In this document: positions 17,695-24,811 of the stretch, in pieces
Numbering within the stretch: the stretch's first letter is position 1
Layout: each line of letters opens with the position of its first letter
NCBI RefSeq assembly: GCF_042643165.1
Contig: NZ_JBHRSH010000002.1
Span: forward strand, 434,001 to 498,000
Length of the DNA stretch: 64,000 nt
Direction: 5' to 3'
Source: Hyphococcus aureus
GTDB taxonomy: Bacteria > Pseudomonadota > Alphaproteobacteria > Caulobacterales > Parvularculaceae
Translations under genes and position numbers: made by a program
The notes under the pieces: generated by a model
What the model was told of the DNA's origin: nothing
What the model saw: only the letters and a program-made list of their open reading frames with translations
Database searches by the model: none

Positions 17695-18624
17695 ATGGAC
17701 CGCAGATTCGTTTCCGGCGCAGCGGCGCTGTTGAGTATTTCCAGCGCACATGCCGCCGAAGCGCCCGGCGCGATGCCAGACATCGCCGCCGCCATGCTCT
17801 ACGCCGCCCAGGAGAGCGGCGACGCGGACGAAATCACGGCGGTGGCGAAAGCGGTGAAGGCTGTCTTCCCCGATTATGCAGAGGCCATCGACGCCTCGGC
17901 TGAAACCCGCATCGCCGAGATCGCTCCCGCCGAAGAAACCGAAGAGGCTGCGCCGGCGCCGTCAGGCGGCCTCCTCGCCGTCAAACCCTGGGACGGCAAG
18001 ATCAGCGCGTCGGGACTTCTTTCCACTGGCAATTCAGAAAACGCTGCGGTTGGGATCGCCGTCGACGCCGCGCGCGCAGATGGCGATTTCAAACACAACA
18101 TCAAAGCTTTTTTCGATCTCGGTGAATCCAACAATGTAACCAACCAGAAACGCTGGGGCGCATCCTACAAGCTCGATTATAATTTTACCGACCACACCTA
18201 CGCCTATGGCCGCGTCTCCTATGTCGAGGATGACTTCTCCGGATTTGACTATCGCCTGTTCGGCGGCGCAGGTCTCGGCCATTACTTCCTGAAATCGGAA
18301 GAATTATCGTGGAAGCTCGAGGGCGGGCCGGGCTATCGATACTCCCCCATCGACGACACCCGCGATATCGAAAAAGAGGTCGCCCTTTACGCGGCCAGCG
18401 AATTCGACTGGCTGATCCGCGAAGGGATCAAGTTCGAACAGGATTTCGAGGTCACATGGACCTCGCCGACAACGACCTTCCAGTCCGTCACCGCTCTCAC
18501 GACGCAACTATGGGGCGATATCTCCACCGGCCTGTCCTTCGAATACCGCTACGAGACAGACCCGCCGCTGGGCCGTGAAAACACCGACACCATCGCCAAG
18601 GCGTCGCTGATTTACGGGTTCTAG
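17695..18624 (+). CDS. DUF481 outer-membrane protein (YdiY-like)
   Basis: A 309-residue exported protein with a signal peptide (about 1-20) and a proline/alanine-rich linker near 80-95. From about 100 on there is a predicted beta barrel of the DUF481 family, sometimes called salt-induced outer membrane protein. The barrel opens WDGKISASGLLSTGNSE and ends in an aromatic residue (LIYGF), as outer-membrane barrels do. The ATG at 17695 follows GAAGGG and starts the signal peptide; an upstream in-frame ATG at 17608 would add 29 unlikely residues. The N-terminal 80 residues carry a helical stretch with AQESGDADEITAVAKAVKAV. No transport function is established. Confidence 0.88.
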   Translation: MDRRFVSGAAALLSISSAHAAEAPGAMPDIAAAMLYAAQESGDADEITAVAKAVKAVFPDYAEAIDASAETRIAEIAPAEETEEAAPAPSGGLLAVKPWDGKISASGLLSTGNSENAAVGIAVDAARADGDFKHNIKAFFDLGESNNVTNQKRWGASYKLDYNFTDHTYAYGRVSYVEDDFSGFDYRLFGGAGLGHYFLKSEELSWKLEGGPGYRYSPIDDTRDIEKEVALYAASEFDWLIREGIKFEQDFEVTWTSPTTTFQSVTALTTQLWGDISTGLSFEYRYETDPPLGRENTDTIAKASLIYGF

Positions 18625-18659
18625 TTGAGACATGCGCGCTCATGGCTTAAGACGCCGCC

Positions 18660-19586
18660 ATGACCGAAATTGTCGTCGCCGCCTTTTATAAATTCGCCCC
18701 CCTGCCCGGTTTCGCCGAGCATCAGCCGGGGCTGTTGGCGTGCGCGGAACAGCAAGGCGTCAGGGGCACGATCCTGCTTGCGGCTGAAGGCGTGAACGGC
18801 ACGATCGCGGGGCCGCGCGAAGGCGTCGACGCCGTCCTCACCGCCCTCAAAGCGCTACCCGGTTGCGCTGATCTTGAGTGGAAAGAATCCTATACGGATG
18901 AAAATCCATTCCTGCGGATGAAAGTGCGCCTGAAGAAAGAAATCGTGACGCTCGGCGTCGGCGATGTGGAAGCCCATAAAAGCCATGAGCGCTATGTGGA
19001 GCCGCATGACTGGAACAAGGTAATCTCCGATCCTGACACCATCGTCATCGACACCCGCAACGACTATGAAGTGGGGATTGGCGCGTTTGAAGGCGCGATT
19101 GATCCGAAGACGACGTCCTTTCGCGACTTCCCAGCATGGTTCCGCAAGTTCCGCGAGGAACATCAGTTCAAGAAAGTCGCCATGTATTGCACCGGCGGCA
19201 TTCGCTGCGAAAAATCCGTGGCGTTCCTGCGCTCCGAAGGCGTCGAAGACGTTGTTCATCTTAAAGGCGGCATCCTGAAATATCTCGAAACCGTGCCGGA
19301 GGAAGAAAGCCTGTGGCGCGGGGAATGTTTCGTTTTCGATCAGCGCGTTTCCGTTGGCCATGACCTCGCGCCCGGCTCCTATGATCAGTGTTTCGCCTGC
19401 CGCCGGCCGATTACCGAAGAAGACAAAGCCTCGCCGCATTATGTCGCCGGAATTTCCTGCCCCCATTGCGCTGATGAATATTCCGAAGAAAAACGCCAGC
19501 GTTTTGCCGAACGCCAGAAACAGATTGAGCTCGCCAAGGCGCGCGGCGAACAGCATATCGGCAAGAAGCTCTCCAAAGCCGAATGA
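18660..19586 (+). CDS. trhO: tRNA uridine(34) hydroxylase, rhodanese domain
   Basis: A 308-residue YceA/TrhO-type protein that forms 5-hydroxyuridine at the tRNA wobble position using oxygen. Order: an N-terminal acylphosphatase-like domain (about 1-95), a rhodanese domain (about 125-220) with the catalytic loop CTGGIRCEKS (Cys177), and a C-terminal cysteine-rich zinc-like module with CFACRRP and CPHCADEY. These are the family hallmarks. The stop overlaps the GST start by 4 bp (ATGA), so the two are coupled. Confidence 0.95.
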   Translation: MTEIVVAAFYKFAPLPGFAEHQPGLLACAEQQGVRGTILLAAEGVNGTIAGPREGVDAVLTALKALPGCADLEWKESYTDENPFLRMKVRLKKEIVTLGVGDVEAHKSHERYVEPHDWNKVISDPDTIVIDTRNDYEVGIGAFEGAIDPKTTSFRDFPAWFRKFREEHQFKKVAMYCTGGIRCEKSVAFLRSEGVEDVVHLKGGILKYLETVPEEESLWRGECFVFDQRVSVGHDLAPGSYDQCFACRRPITEEDKASPHYVAGISCPHCADEYSEEKRQRFAERQKQIELAKARGEQHIGKKLSKAE

Positions 19587-20329
19587 CGGATACACCGATC
19601 CTCTATTCATTCCGGCGCTGCCCCTACGCCATGCGGGCGCGCATGGCGGTTGCCGCAAGCGGCGTTCAGGTGCGCTTGCGTGAAATCCTGTTACGCGACA
19701 AGCCGGAGGAAATGCTCGCCGCCTCAGCGAAAGGCACGGTTCCGGTGCTCATTGATGGCCAGACCGTCATCGACGAAAGTCTCGACGTCATGAACTGGGC
19801 GCTAAATCAAAACGATCCGGAAAGCTGGCTCGCGCGCAAGGACGATGCGCTCATCGCGGAAAATGACGGGCCGTTCAAACACCATCTCGACCGCTATAAA
19901 TATTCAACGCGTTATGAAGACGCCGACGCGGAGGAACACCGCGCCGCCGGGTTTGAGTTCTTGCAAAAGCTGGAAACGCGTCTGGTAAACCAAATCTCCA
20001 TCCTTCGAGACGCGCCTATTCTTCATCCTGAGGGCGGGCGCAGCCCGCGTCTCGAAGGGCGAAGAATAGGCGCTCCTCAGGATGAAGGCGTGCCGTTGGA
20101 AAATGTTTACTTGTATGGAAGCGAGCGCGGCTTCTCCGACATCGCCATCTTTCCTTTCGTTCGCCAGTTCCGCATCGCCGACAAGGACTGGTTCGACGCC
20201 GCGCCGATCCCCAATGTCCAGCGCTGGCTAAAGCCGCTGATGGACTCGGCGCTGTTCAAATCGGTGATGGAAAAATATCCGTTGTGGAAAGAGACTGGTG
20301 AGGAAATGCAGTTTCCTCAAATTTCATGA
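19583..20329 (+). CDS. Glutathione S-transferase family protein with in-frame repeat insertion
   Basis: A 248-residue GST-like protein. The thioredoxin-fold N-terminus has SFRRCPYAMRARMA (about 9-22), where Cys13 of CPYA could be catalytic, and KGTVPVLIDG with the cis-proline. The C-terminal helical domain resumes with SDIAIFPFVRQFRIAD. Residues about 139-168 are encoded by a compound palindromic DNA repeat and look unlike GST sequence (many Arg, Gly and Pro). Without them the protein would be about 219 residues, a normal GST size. The reading frame stays open, so the product is probably still made; whether it is active is unclear. Coupled by ATGA to trhO before it and to the AT-rich gene after it. 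Confidence 0.88.
   Translation: MTDTPILYSFRRCPYAMRARMAVAASGVQVRLREILLRDKPEEMLAASAKGTVPVLIDGQTVIDESLDVMNWALNQNDPESWLARKDDALIAENDGPFKHHLDRYKYSTRYEDADAEEHRAAGFEFLQKLETRLVNQISILRDAPILHPEGGRSPRLEGRRIGAPQDEGVPLENVYLYGSERGFSDIAIFPFVRQFRIADKDWFDAAPIPNVQRWLKPLMDSALFKSVMEKYPLWKETGEEMQFPQIS
19999..20086. repeat. Compound palindromic intragenic repeat (REP-like)
   Basis: An about 88-bp element with nested inverted segments: CTTCGAGACGCG (20003-20014) with CGCGTCTCGAAG (20046-20057), CGCCTATTCTTC (20013-20024) with GAAGAATAGGCG (20061-20072), and ATCCTGAGG (20024-20032) with CCTCAGGAT (20075-20083). A GCGGG/CCCGC hairpin lies in the middle. The words CATCCTTCGAGACGC and GCTCCTCAGGATGA are ones I recognise from dispersed palindromic repeats in Alphaproteobacteria. 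It sits in frame inside the GST gene. No second copy was seen in this window. Confidence 0.8.
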
Positions 20330-20748
20330 TTCAAAACGTCGAATATATACATTTGCCAACAGGAACTTTGCCGCCCGATTTGCGGGGCAGCGCCTTTAGA
20401 TGCGTAGTGATCATTCAGGAATCCGTATCTATAGAATGGAGAGATTTGATTAGTAGCTGGTTGGTGTACGGCGGATGTTTATACATGATGGCGTGGGGAA
20501 ACGACTGCATATTATGGGACGACAGCGTCGACTATGCCAACCTAGAACGGTTTAATTTTCAAGAGATACCAGAAGAACAATTCGTTCTTACGACATGGCA
20601 TTCGGAGGAAACACTGGATGAAGTTTTTTGGTTTTCAAAAAATTGCGCGCACCACTCTATAATAGAGCTCAAGCGAACAATTTTGATAGACATAAACAAA
20701 CAAGATAGACGCACGGAAATAGTTACTGCGTACGATGACACTAAATGA
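20326..20748 (+). CDS. AT-rich hypothetical protein
   Basis: A 140-residue soluble protein I do not place with confidence; it resembles small DUF families with a conserved WGNDCILWDDSVD-type centre (about 58-70). Other notable stretches are SWLVYGGCLYMMAWG and VFWFSKNCAHHSI near the C-terminus, with aromatic residues and three cysteines. No signal peptide or membrane helix. The base composition is visibly AT-richer than the surrounding genes and uses codons such as ATA and TTA that neighbours avoid, suggesting transfer. Yet its ATG overlaps the GST stop exactly (ATGA), so it is translated as part of the trhO-GST unit. Confidence 0.7.
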   Translation: MIQNVEYIHLPTGTLPPDLRGSAFRCVVIIQESVSIEWRDLISSWLVYGGCLYMMAWGNDCILWDDSVDYANLERFNFQEIPEEQFVLTTWHSEETLDEVFWFSKNCAHHSIIELKRTILIDINKQDRRTEIVTAYDDTK

Positions 20749-20820
20749 CTAGTTCTGCACCGTCATCGGACTTGATATGGGATGCATTTTGCTGTGATCA
20801 AACCCGCACTGGCGCCCTTG

Positions 20821-22113
20821 TTAGCCTTTCAAACGTACCCGCACCGACTTCGCATGTGCGGGCAAACCCTCCGCATCGGCGAGGCGCGCGGCGGCGGGCC
20901 CGAGTTTTGCGACCGCGGCTTCATCACAGCCGATGATCGACGTGCGCTTCATGAAATCGAGCACCGACAGCCCCGACGCATAACGCGCCGCGCGCGCGGT
21001 GGGGAGGACGTGATCGGGCCCCGCCACATAATCGCCGATGGCTTCCGGCGCGTGACGGCCGAGGAAGATCGCGCCCGCGTGACGGACTTTGTTCAAGAGC
21101 GCTTCCGGATCGTCCACGGCGAGTTCAAGGTGTTCCGGCGCGATCTTGTCCACCAGCGCCGGCGCTTCATCGAGCGATGACACGATGATGATGGCGGAAT
21201 TGTTGCTCCACGCCGCTTCGGCGATTTCCCGGCGCGGGCTGTCGCTTAGCTGCTCCCTCACCGCTTCTTCGACCTTGTCGGCGAATGCGGCGTTATCGGT
21301 AATGAGGACGCTCTGGGACGACGGGTCATGTTCAGCCTGAGACAACAGGTCAGCCGCGATCCAGTTCGGGTCAGTTTTTCCGTCGCTTACGACCAAAATC
21401 TCGGACGGTCCGGCAACGCTGTCGATGCCGACAATCCCGAAGACCTGACGTTTCGCCTCGGCCACATAGGCGTTGCCCGGCCCGACAATCACGTCCACAG
21501 GTTTGATTGGCCCTGCGCCATAGGCAAGCGCGGCCACCGCCTGTGCTCCGCCAATGCGGTAAACCTCGTCGATGCCGGCGCGTTTCGCCGCCGCCAGCAC
21601 CAGCGGATTCATCTCGCCTTTCGGCGCGGGCGTCACCATGGCGAGGCGGTTGACGCCTGCGACCTTCGCCGGAATGGCGTTCATCAGCACCGATGACGGA
21701 TAGGCGGCCCGCCCGCCCGGCGCATAGAGCCCGGCGGCGTCAACGCATGTCCAGCGCCAGCCGAGCGACACGCCCTGATCGTCCGTATAGCGCACATCGG
21801 AAGGGATCTGTTTTTCGTGATAGGTGCGGATTCGTGCCGCGGCGAAGTCGAGCGCCTTCAGATCATCCTTGTCGCAAGTCGCTTCCGCCGCGTCGATCTC
21901 TTCCGCCGTCACGCGCAGATTGTTTTCCGTTAGCGCGAAACCGTCGAATTTCTGTGTGTAGTCTTTCAGCGCATCCACGCCGCCTGCGCGCATGGCGGCG
22001 ATCACCTCACGCACAACAGCGCTCACATCGGCGCCGCCATCGCGGTCCTTCAGCACAAAGGCGTCGAACGCAGCGCTAAAGCTCGCGTCCTTGCTGTTAA
22101 GACGCTGGGCCAT
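20821..22113 (-). CDS. hisD: Histidinol dehydrogenase
   Basis: A 430-residue zinc enzyme that oxidises L-histidinol to histidine in two NAD steps, the end of histidine synthesis. Visible family features: YAPGGRAAYPSSVLMN, the VIVGPGNAYVAEAKRQVFG segment (given in part), GIDSVAGPSEILVVSD, and LLSQAEHDPSSQ with the catalytic Gln/His pair. EHLELAVDDPEALL and FLGRHAPEAIGDYVAGPDH follow. It follows DUF2948 by 3 bp. Its usual downstream neighbour UPF0262 is displaced, so this gene now ends in a convergent junction with the AT-rich gene. hisG lies 4.5 kb away in another unit. Confidence 0.97.
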   Translation of the reverse strand: MAQRLNSKDASFSAAFDAFVLKDRDGGADVSAVVREVIAAMRAGGVDALKDYTQKFDGFALTENNLRVTAEEIDAAEATCDKDDLKALDFAAARIRTYHEKQIPSDVRYTDDQGVSLGWRWTCVDAAGLYAPGGRAAYPSSVLMNAIPAKVAGVNRLAMVTPAPKGEMNPLVLAAAKRAGIDEVYRIGGAQAVAALAYGAGPIKPVDVIVGPGNAYVAEAKRQVFGIVGIDSVAGPSEILVVSDGKTDPNWIAADLLSQAEHDPSSQSVLITDNAAFADKVEEAVREQLSDSPRREIAEAAWSNNSAIIIVSSLDEAPALVDKIAPEHLELAVDDPEALLNKVRHAGAIFLGRHAPEAIGDYVAGPDHVLPTARAARYASGLSVLDFMKRTSIIGCDEAAVAKLGPAAARLADAEGLPAHAKSVRVRLKG

Positions 22114-22116
22114 GAC

Positions 22117-22569
22117 CTACTCTTTATGTTCGGGCTTGGCCCGTGTCCGCCAGGGCTCGGAGATATCGGCGCTATAGGCGTTGACGCTCTCAACCTCGAG
22201 CCGCACAGCGCCGCCGCCTGCGAAATCGAGGATAATCTCGCCGGCCCCATCCTCGCCCGCCTCGAACCTGATAGCGAGCAAGTCAACCACCGCATCTTTC
22301 GCGTCTGTGCGCAGGCGCTGGAACTGGGCGGATTTCACATCGTCAAAATGCACGCCCGTGCGCACCCGGGCGAACGGCCCATGCTTGCGGTCGGCGGCGC
22401 ATTCCCAGCAAAAGCGATTGGCGACTAGAGCGAAACGGCGCTCCGCCGGAAGGAAGGCGAAATCGCCGAGCTTGGCCACGGCGTCCTGAAGCACTGCGGA
22501 CATGACCCCAAGGTCCTCCGCATCGCCCGCCATCAGCCGCAAGGGTTTATAGTCCTTCAGCGAAGCCAA
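22117..22569 (-). CDS. DUF2948 family protein
   Basis: A 150-residue cytoplasmic protein of the DUF2948 family, found almost only in Alphaproteobacteria between murA and hisD, as here. Key stretches: LRLMAGDAEDLGVMSAVLQDAV (about 11-32, shown in part), FAFLPAERRFALVANRFCWE (about 38-56) and RLEVESVNAYSADISEPWRT at the C-terminus. No catalytic motif is evident and no function is established. Gaps of 3 bp to hisD and 11 bp to murA indicate one transcript. Confidence 0.9.
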   Translation of the reverse strand: MASLKDYKPLRLMAGDAEDLGVMSAVLQDAVAKLGDFAFLPAERRFALVANRFCWECAADRKHGPFARVRTGVHFDDVKSAQFQRLRTDAKDAVVDLLAIRFEAGEDGAGEIILDFAGGGAVRLEVESVNAYSADISEPWRTRAKPEHKE

Positions 22570-22580
22570 AGCCGCCTCTC

Positions 22581-23840
22581 CTATTCTTTCACGCGCTCAA
22601 TCAGCGCGCCGCATGCCTGTAGCTTTTCTTCCAGACGTTCAAAGCCCCGGTCAAGGTGATAGACGCGATTGACCATGGTCTGACCTTCGGCGGCGAGCCC
22701 GGCGATCACCAGCGACATGGAGGCGCGAAGGTCCGTCGCCATCACCGGCGCGCCTTTCAGCCGCTCGACGCCGCGCACGGTTGCGGTCTGTCCGTCCACG
22801 GAGATTTTGGCGCCCATGCGCCCGAGCTCCGGCGCGTGCATGAAACGGTTTTCAAAGATCGTCTCCTTGATGGTGGAAACGCCGTCCGCCGTGGTCATCA
22901 GCGCCATGAACTGCGCCTGAAGATCGGTTGGAAATCCGGGGAAAGGCTGGGTGATGATGTCCACCGCCTTACAGCGAGCGCCATTGCGGCGGACGCGGAT
23001 GCCGGTTTCGATCTCTTCCAGCTCGACGCCCGCCTCTTCAAGCGACGCCCACGCAGCGCCGAGCAGATCGGCGCGCGCGCCGGTCAAAGTCAGTTCGCCC
23101 CCGGTCGCCGCCACCGCCATCACATAGGCGCCGGTTTCGATCCGGTCAGGCAAGACACTGTGTTCGGCGGCGTGGAGGCGGTCGACGCCTTCAACCGTGA
23201 CCTTCGACGTCCCTGCGCCCGATACCTTCGCGCCCATGGCGTTGAGGCAGTCGGCGAGATCGACGATTTCCGGCTCACGCGCGGCGTTTTCAATCACTGT
23301 TTCACCCTTCGCCAGCACGGCGGCGAGCATGGTGTGCTCGGTAGCGCCGACGGAAACAAAGGGAAACGTTACATGCGCGCCATGCAGGCCCTCAGGCGCT
23401 TCCGCCAGCACATAGCCTTCATCGAGATCAATCACCGCGCCCATGGCGGTCAGCGCTTTCAGATGAAGGTCGACGGGGCGGGCGCCGATGGCGCAACCGC
23501 CCGGCAAAGACACCTTGGCCTTGCCTTCGCGCGCCAGAAGCGGGCCCAACACGTTGAAACTCGCCCGCATTTTCCGCACAAGATCATAGGGTGCCTCGGT
23601 TGAGGCGATGGTTTTCGCATGCAGCGTCAGGGTTGAGCCGTCGAAATTCGCGCTGGCGCCATGCTGTTCGAGCAGACGCAGCAGCATATCCACATCCGCA
23701 AGACGGGGAACGTTATGGAGCGTCAGCGGCTCGTCGGATAGCAACGCCGCCGCCATCACTTTCAGCGCGGAGTTCTTCGCGCCGCTGATCGGCAGCGTTC
23801 CGTAAAGCGGCCGTCCGCCAATAATCGCCAGTTTATCCAT
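22581..23840 (-). CDS. murA: UDP-N-acetylglucosamine 1-carboxyvinyltransferase
   Basis: This 419-residue enzyme transfers enolpyruvate from PEP to UDP-GlcNAc, the first committed step of peptidoglycan synthesis. It shows the substrate-binding SGAKNSALK (K22, N23) and the flexible-loop cysteine in SLPGGCAIGARPVD (Cys116), the residue alkylated by fosfomycin, so the enzyme should be fosfomycin-sensitive. YEFRM-type N-terminal loop residues and FPTDLQAQFMAL are also present. Its ATG overlaps the stop of the small gene upstream (TAATG), so translation is probably coupled. Confidence 0.98.
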   Translation of the reverse strand: MDKLAIIGGRPLYGTLPISGAKNSALKVMAAALLSDEPLTLHNVPRLADVDMLLRLLEQHGASANFDGSTLTLHAKTIASTEAPYDLVRKMRASFNVLGPLLAREGKAKVSLPGGCAIGARPVDLHLKALTAMGAVIDLDEGYVLAEAPEGLHGAHVTFPFVSVGATEHTMLAAVLAKGETVIENAAREPEIVDLADCLNAMGAKVSGAGTSKVTVEGVDRLHAAEHSVLPDRIETGAYVMAVAATGGELTLTGARADLLGAAWASLEEAGVELEEIETGIRVRRNGARCKAVDIITQPFPGFPTDLQAQFMALMTTADGVSTIKETIFENRFMHAPELGRMGAKISVDGQTATVRGVERLKGAPVMATDLRASMSLVIAGLAAEGQTMVNRVYHLDRGFERLEEKLQACGALIERVKE

Positions 23841-24046
23841 TACTCTTCTTTCGTCGCTTTATCGCCGCTGTCATCAGCCCCGGGGTCAGTCGGGCCTGGC
23901 GCCTTGCGCCGCCGCAGATTGGCCCGCAGCGCCTCAGCAAGCCGCGCCTCGCGGGCGCTGCCCTTGGCGCCGTTATTTCGCTGCCGGCCCGGCTTTTTCT
24001 GGGCGGCGGTGGGACCTTCCTGCGATTTATCCTCATTTTCCGGCAT
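23840..24046 (-). CDS. Small basic protein preceding murA
   Basis: A 68-residue charged protein with a polar N-terminus and a conserved-looking helix ARLAEALRANLRRRKAPG (about 32-49). Short ORFs with this EARLAEALRANLRRRK pattern are commonly present directly before murA in Alphaproteobacteria, which I take as support over the longer alternative-frame ORF covering the same bases. Its TAA overlaps the murA ATG by one base. Function unknown; the basic helix could bind RNA or another acidic partner, but that is a guess. Confidence 0.72.
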   Translation of the reverse strand: MPENEDKSQEGPTAAQKKPGRQRNNGAKGSAREARLAEALRANLRRRKAPGPTDPGADDSGDKATKEE

Positions 24047-24137
24047 GGGGCGCGACTTAAAGGCCCTGCCGCCCGATCCGTCAAGCGCGCTGCAACCGGG
24101 GCTTTCCGTGGGACTGGAGGCCGTTTAGAGAGCCCTC

Positions 24138-24590
24138 ATGACCATTGACCTTTCCCTCTCGGGCAATCTGGCCGGGGCCCGCTCTTTTGAGACTGCCGTC
24201 CTGATGACGCGTCAGGCCAGGGCTGAGCACATTGATGAGCTCGGCCACGTCAATAACGCCGTCTACCTCATCTGGGCGCAGGACGCGGGCACCGTCCATT
24301 GGCGCGCTGTCGCCACCGAGGAAATGCAGCGCGATCTGGTCTGGGTCGCCCTGCGCCACGAGATCGACTACCGCGATCAGGTGGTCGAAGGCGAGACCGT
24401 GGAAATCCGCACCTGGCTGGGCCGCGTCTCCGGCCCCCGCTTCATCCGCCATATCGACATCAGAAAGCCCGACGCGAAGCGATTTTCGGCGAAAGTCGAA
24501 ACTGACTGGTGCCTGATCGACGCCAAAACCCGCAAACCGAGGCGGGTCAGCCAGGAGATATTGGATTTGTTTGGGGTAACTCCGGACTGA
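24138..24590 (+). CDS. Acyl-CoA thioesterase, 4HBT hotdog family
   Basis: A 150-residue hotdog-fold thioesterase of the YbgC/FadM type. The catalytic segment is HIDELGHVNNAVYLIWAQDA (about 31-50); the aspartate and the GHVNN motif are in place. RHEIDYRDQVVEGETVEIRTW and RPFxR-like RFIRHIDI follow in the usual order. It likely hydrolyses acyl-CoA; chain length cannot be predicted. It is divergent from the murA unit (91-bp gap) and convergent with tRNA-Thr. Confidence 0.9.
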   Translation: MTIDLSLSGNLAGARSFETAVLMTRQARAEHIDELGHVNNAVYLIWAQDAGTVHWRAVATEEMQRDLVWVALRHEIDYRDQVVEGETVEIRTWLGRVSGPRFIRHIDIRKPDAKRFSAKVETDWCLIDAKTRKPRRVSQEILDLFGVTPD

Positions 24591-24601
24591 GCCGGAGAAA
24601 C

Positions 24602-24676
24602 TGGTGCTGCCGGAGAGAATTGAACTCTCGGCCTCTCCCTTACCAAGGGAGTGCTCTACCCCTGAGCTACGGCAGC
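24602..24676 (-). tRNA. tRNA-Thr (GGT anticodon)
   Basis: A complete cloverleaf on the minus strand: acceptor stem GCTGCCG/CGGCAGC, anticodon stem CTCCC/GGGAG around loop TTGGTAA (anticodon GGT), T-loop GTTCAATTC, discriminator A and encoded CCA at 24602-24604. It stands between the thioesterase and the PhoX-like gene, convergent with the former. Confidence 0.97.
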
Positions 24677-24754
24677 ATCGTCAAGGCCCTGAGGCCCCGA
24701 AAAGAGGCGGCGGTATAACGCGGCGCGCGCAGCTTGGGAAGCCCGCCAGAGGCT

Positions 24755-24791
24755 AAAAAACCGCCACCCCAAGCGAAGCTCAGGATGGCGG
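24755..24791 (-). terminator. Rho-independent terminator of the PhoX-like gene
   Basis: CCGCCA (24761-24766) pairs with TGGCGG (24786-24791), with a further inner stem around TTCG, and is followed on the minus strand by six T residues. It lies about 20 bp after the PhoX-like stop. Confidence 0.88.
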
Positions 24792-24811
24792 ATACTCAAC
24801 GCGAACCGGGA

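Noticed and set aside
23833..24084. 83-codon minus-strand ORF before murA
   Set aside because: Alternative frame of the small basic gene at 23840-24046, whose frame carries the ARLAEALRANLRRRK pattern and a TAATG junction with murA.
24777..24786. CTCAGGATG resembling the end of the palindromic repeat in the GST gene
   Set aside because: It is part of the PhoX terminator stem-loop and lacks the rest of the repeat.
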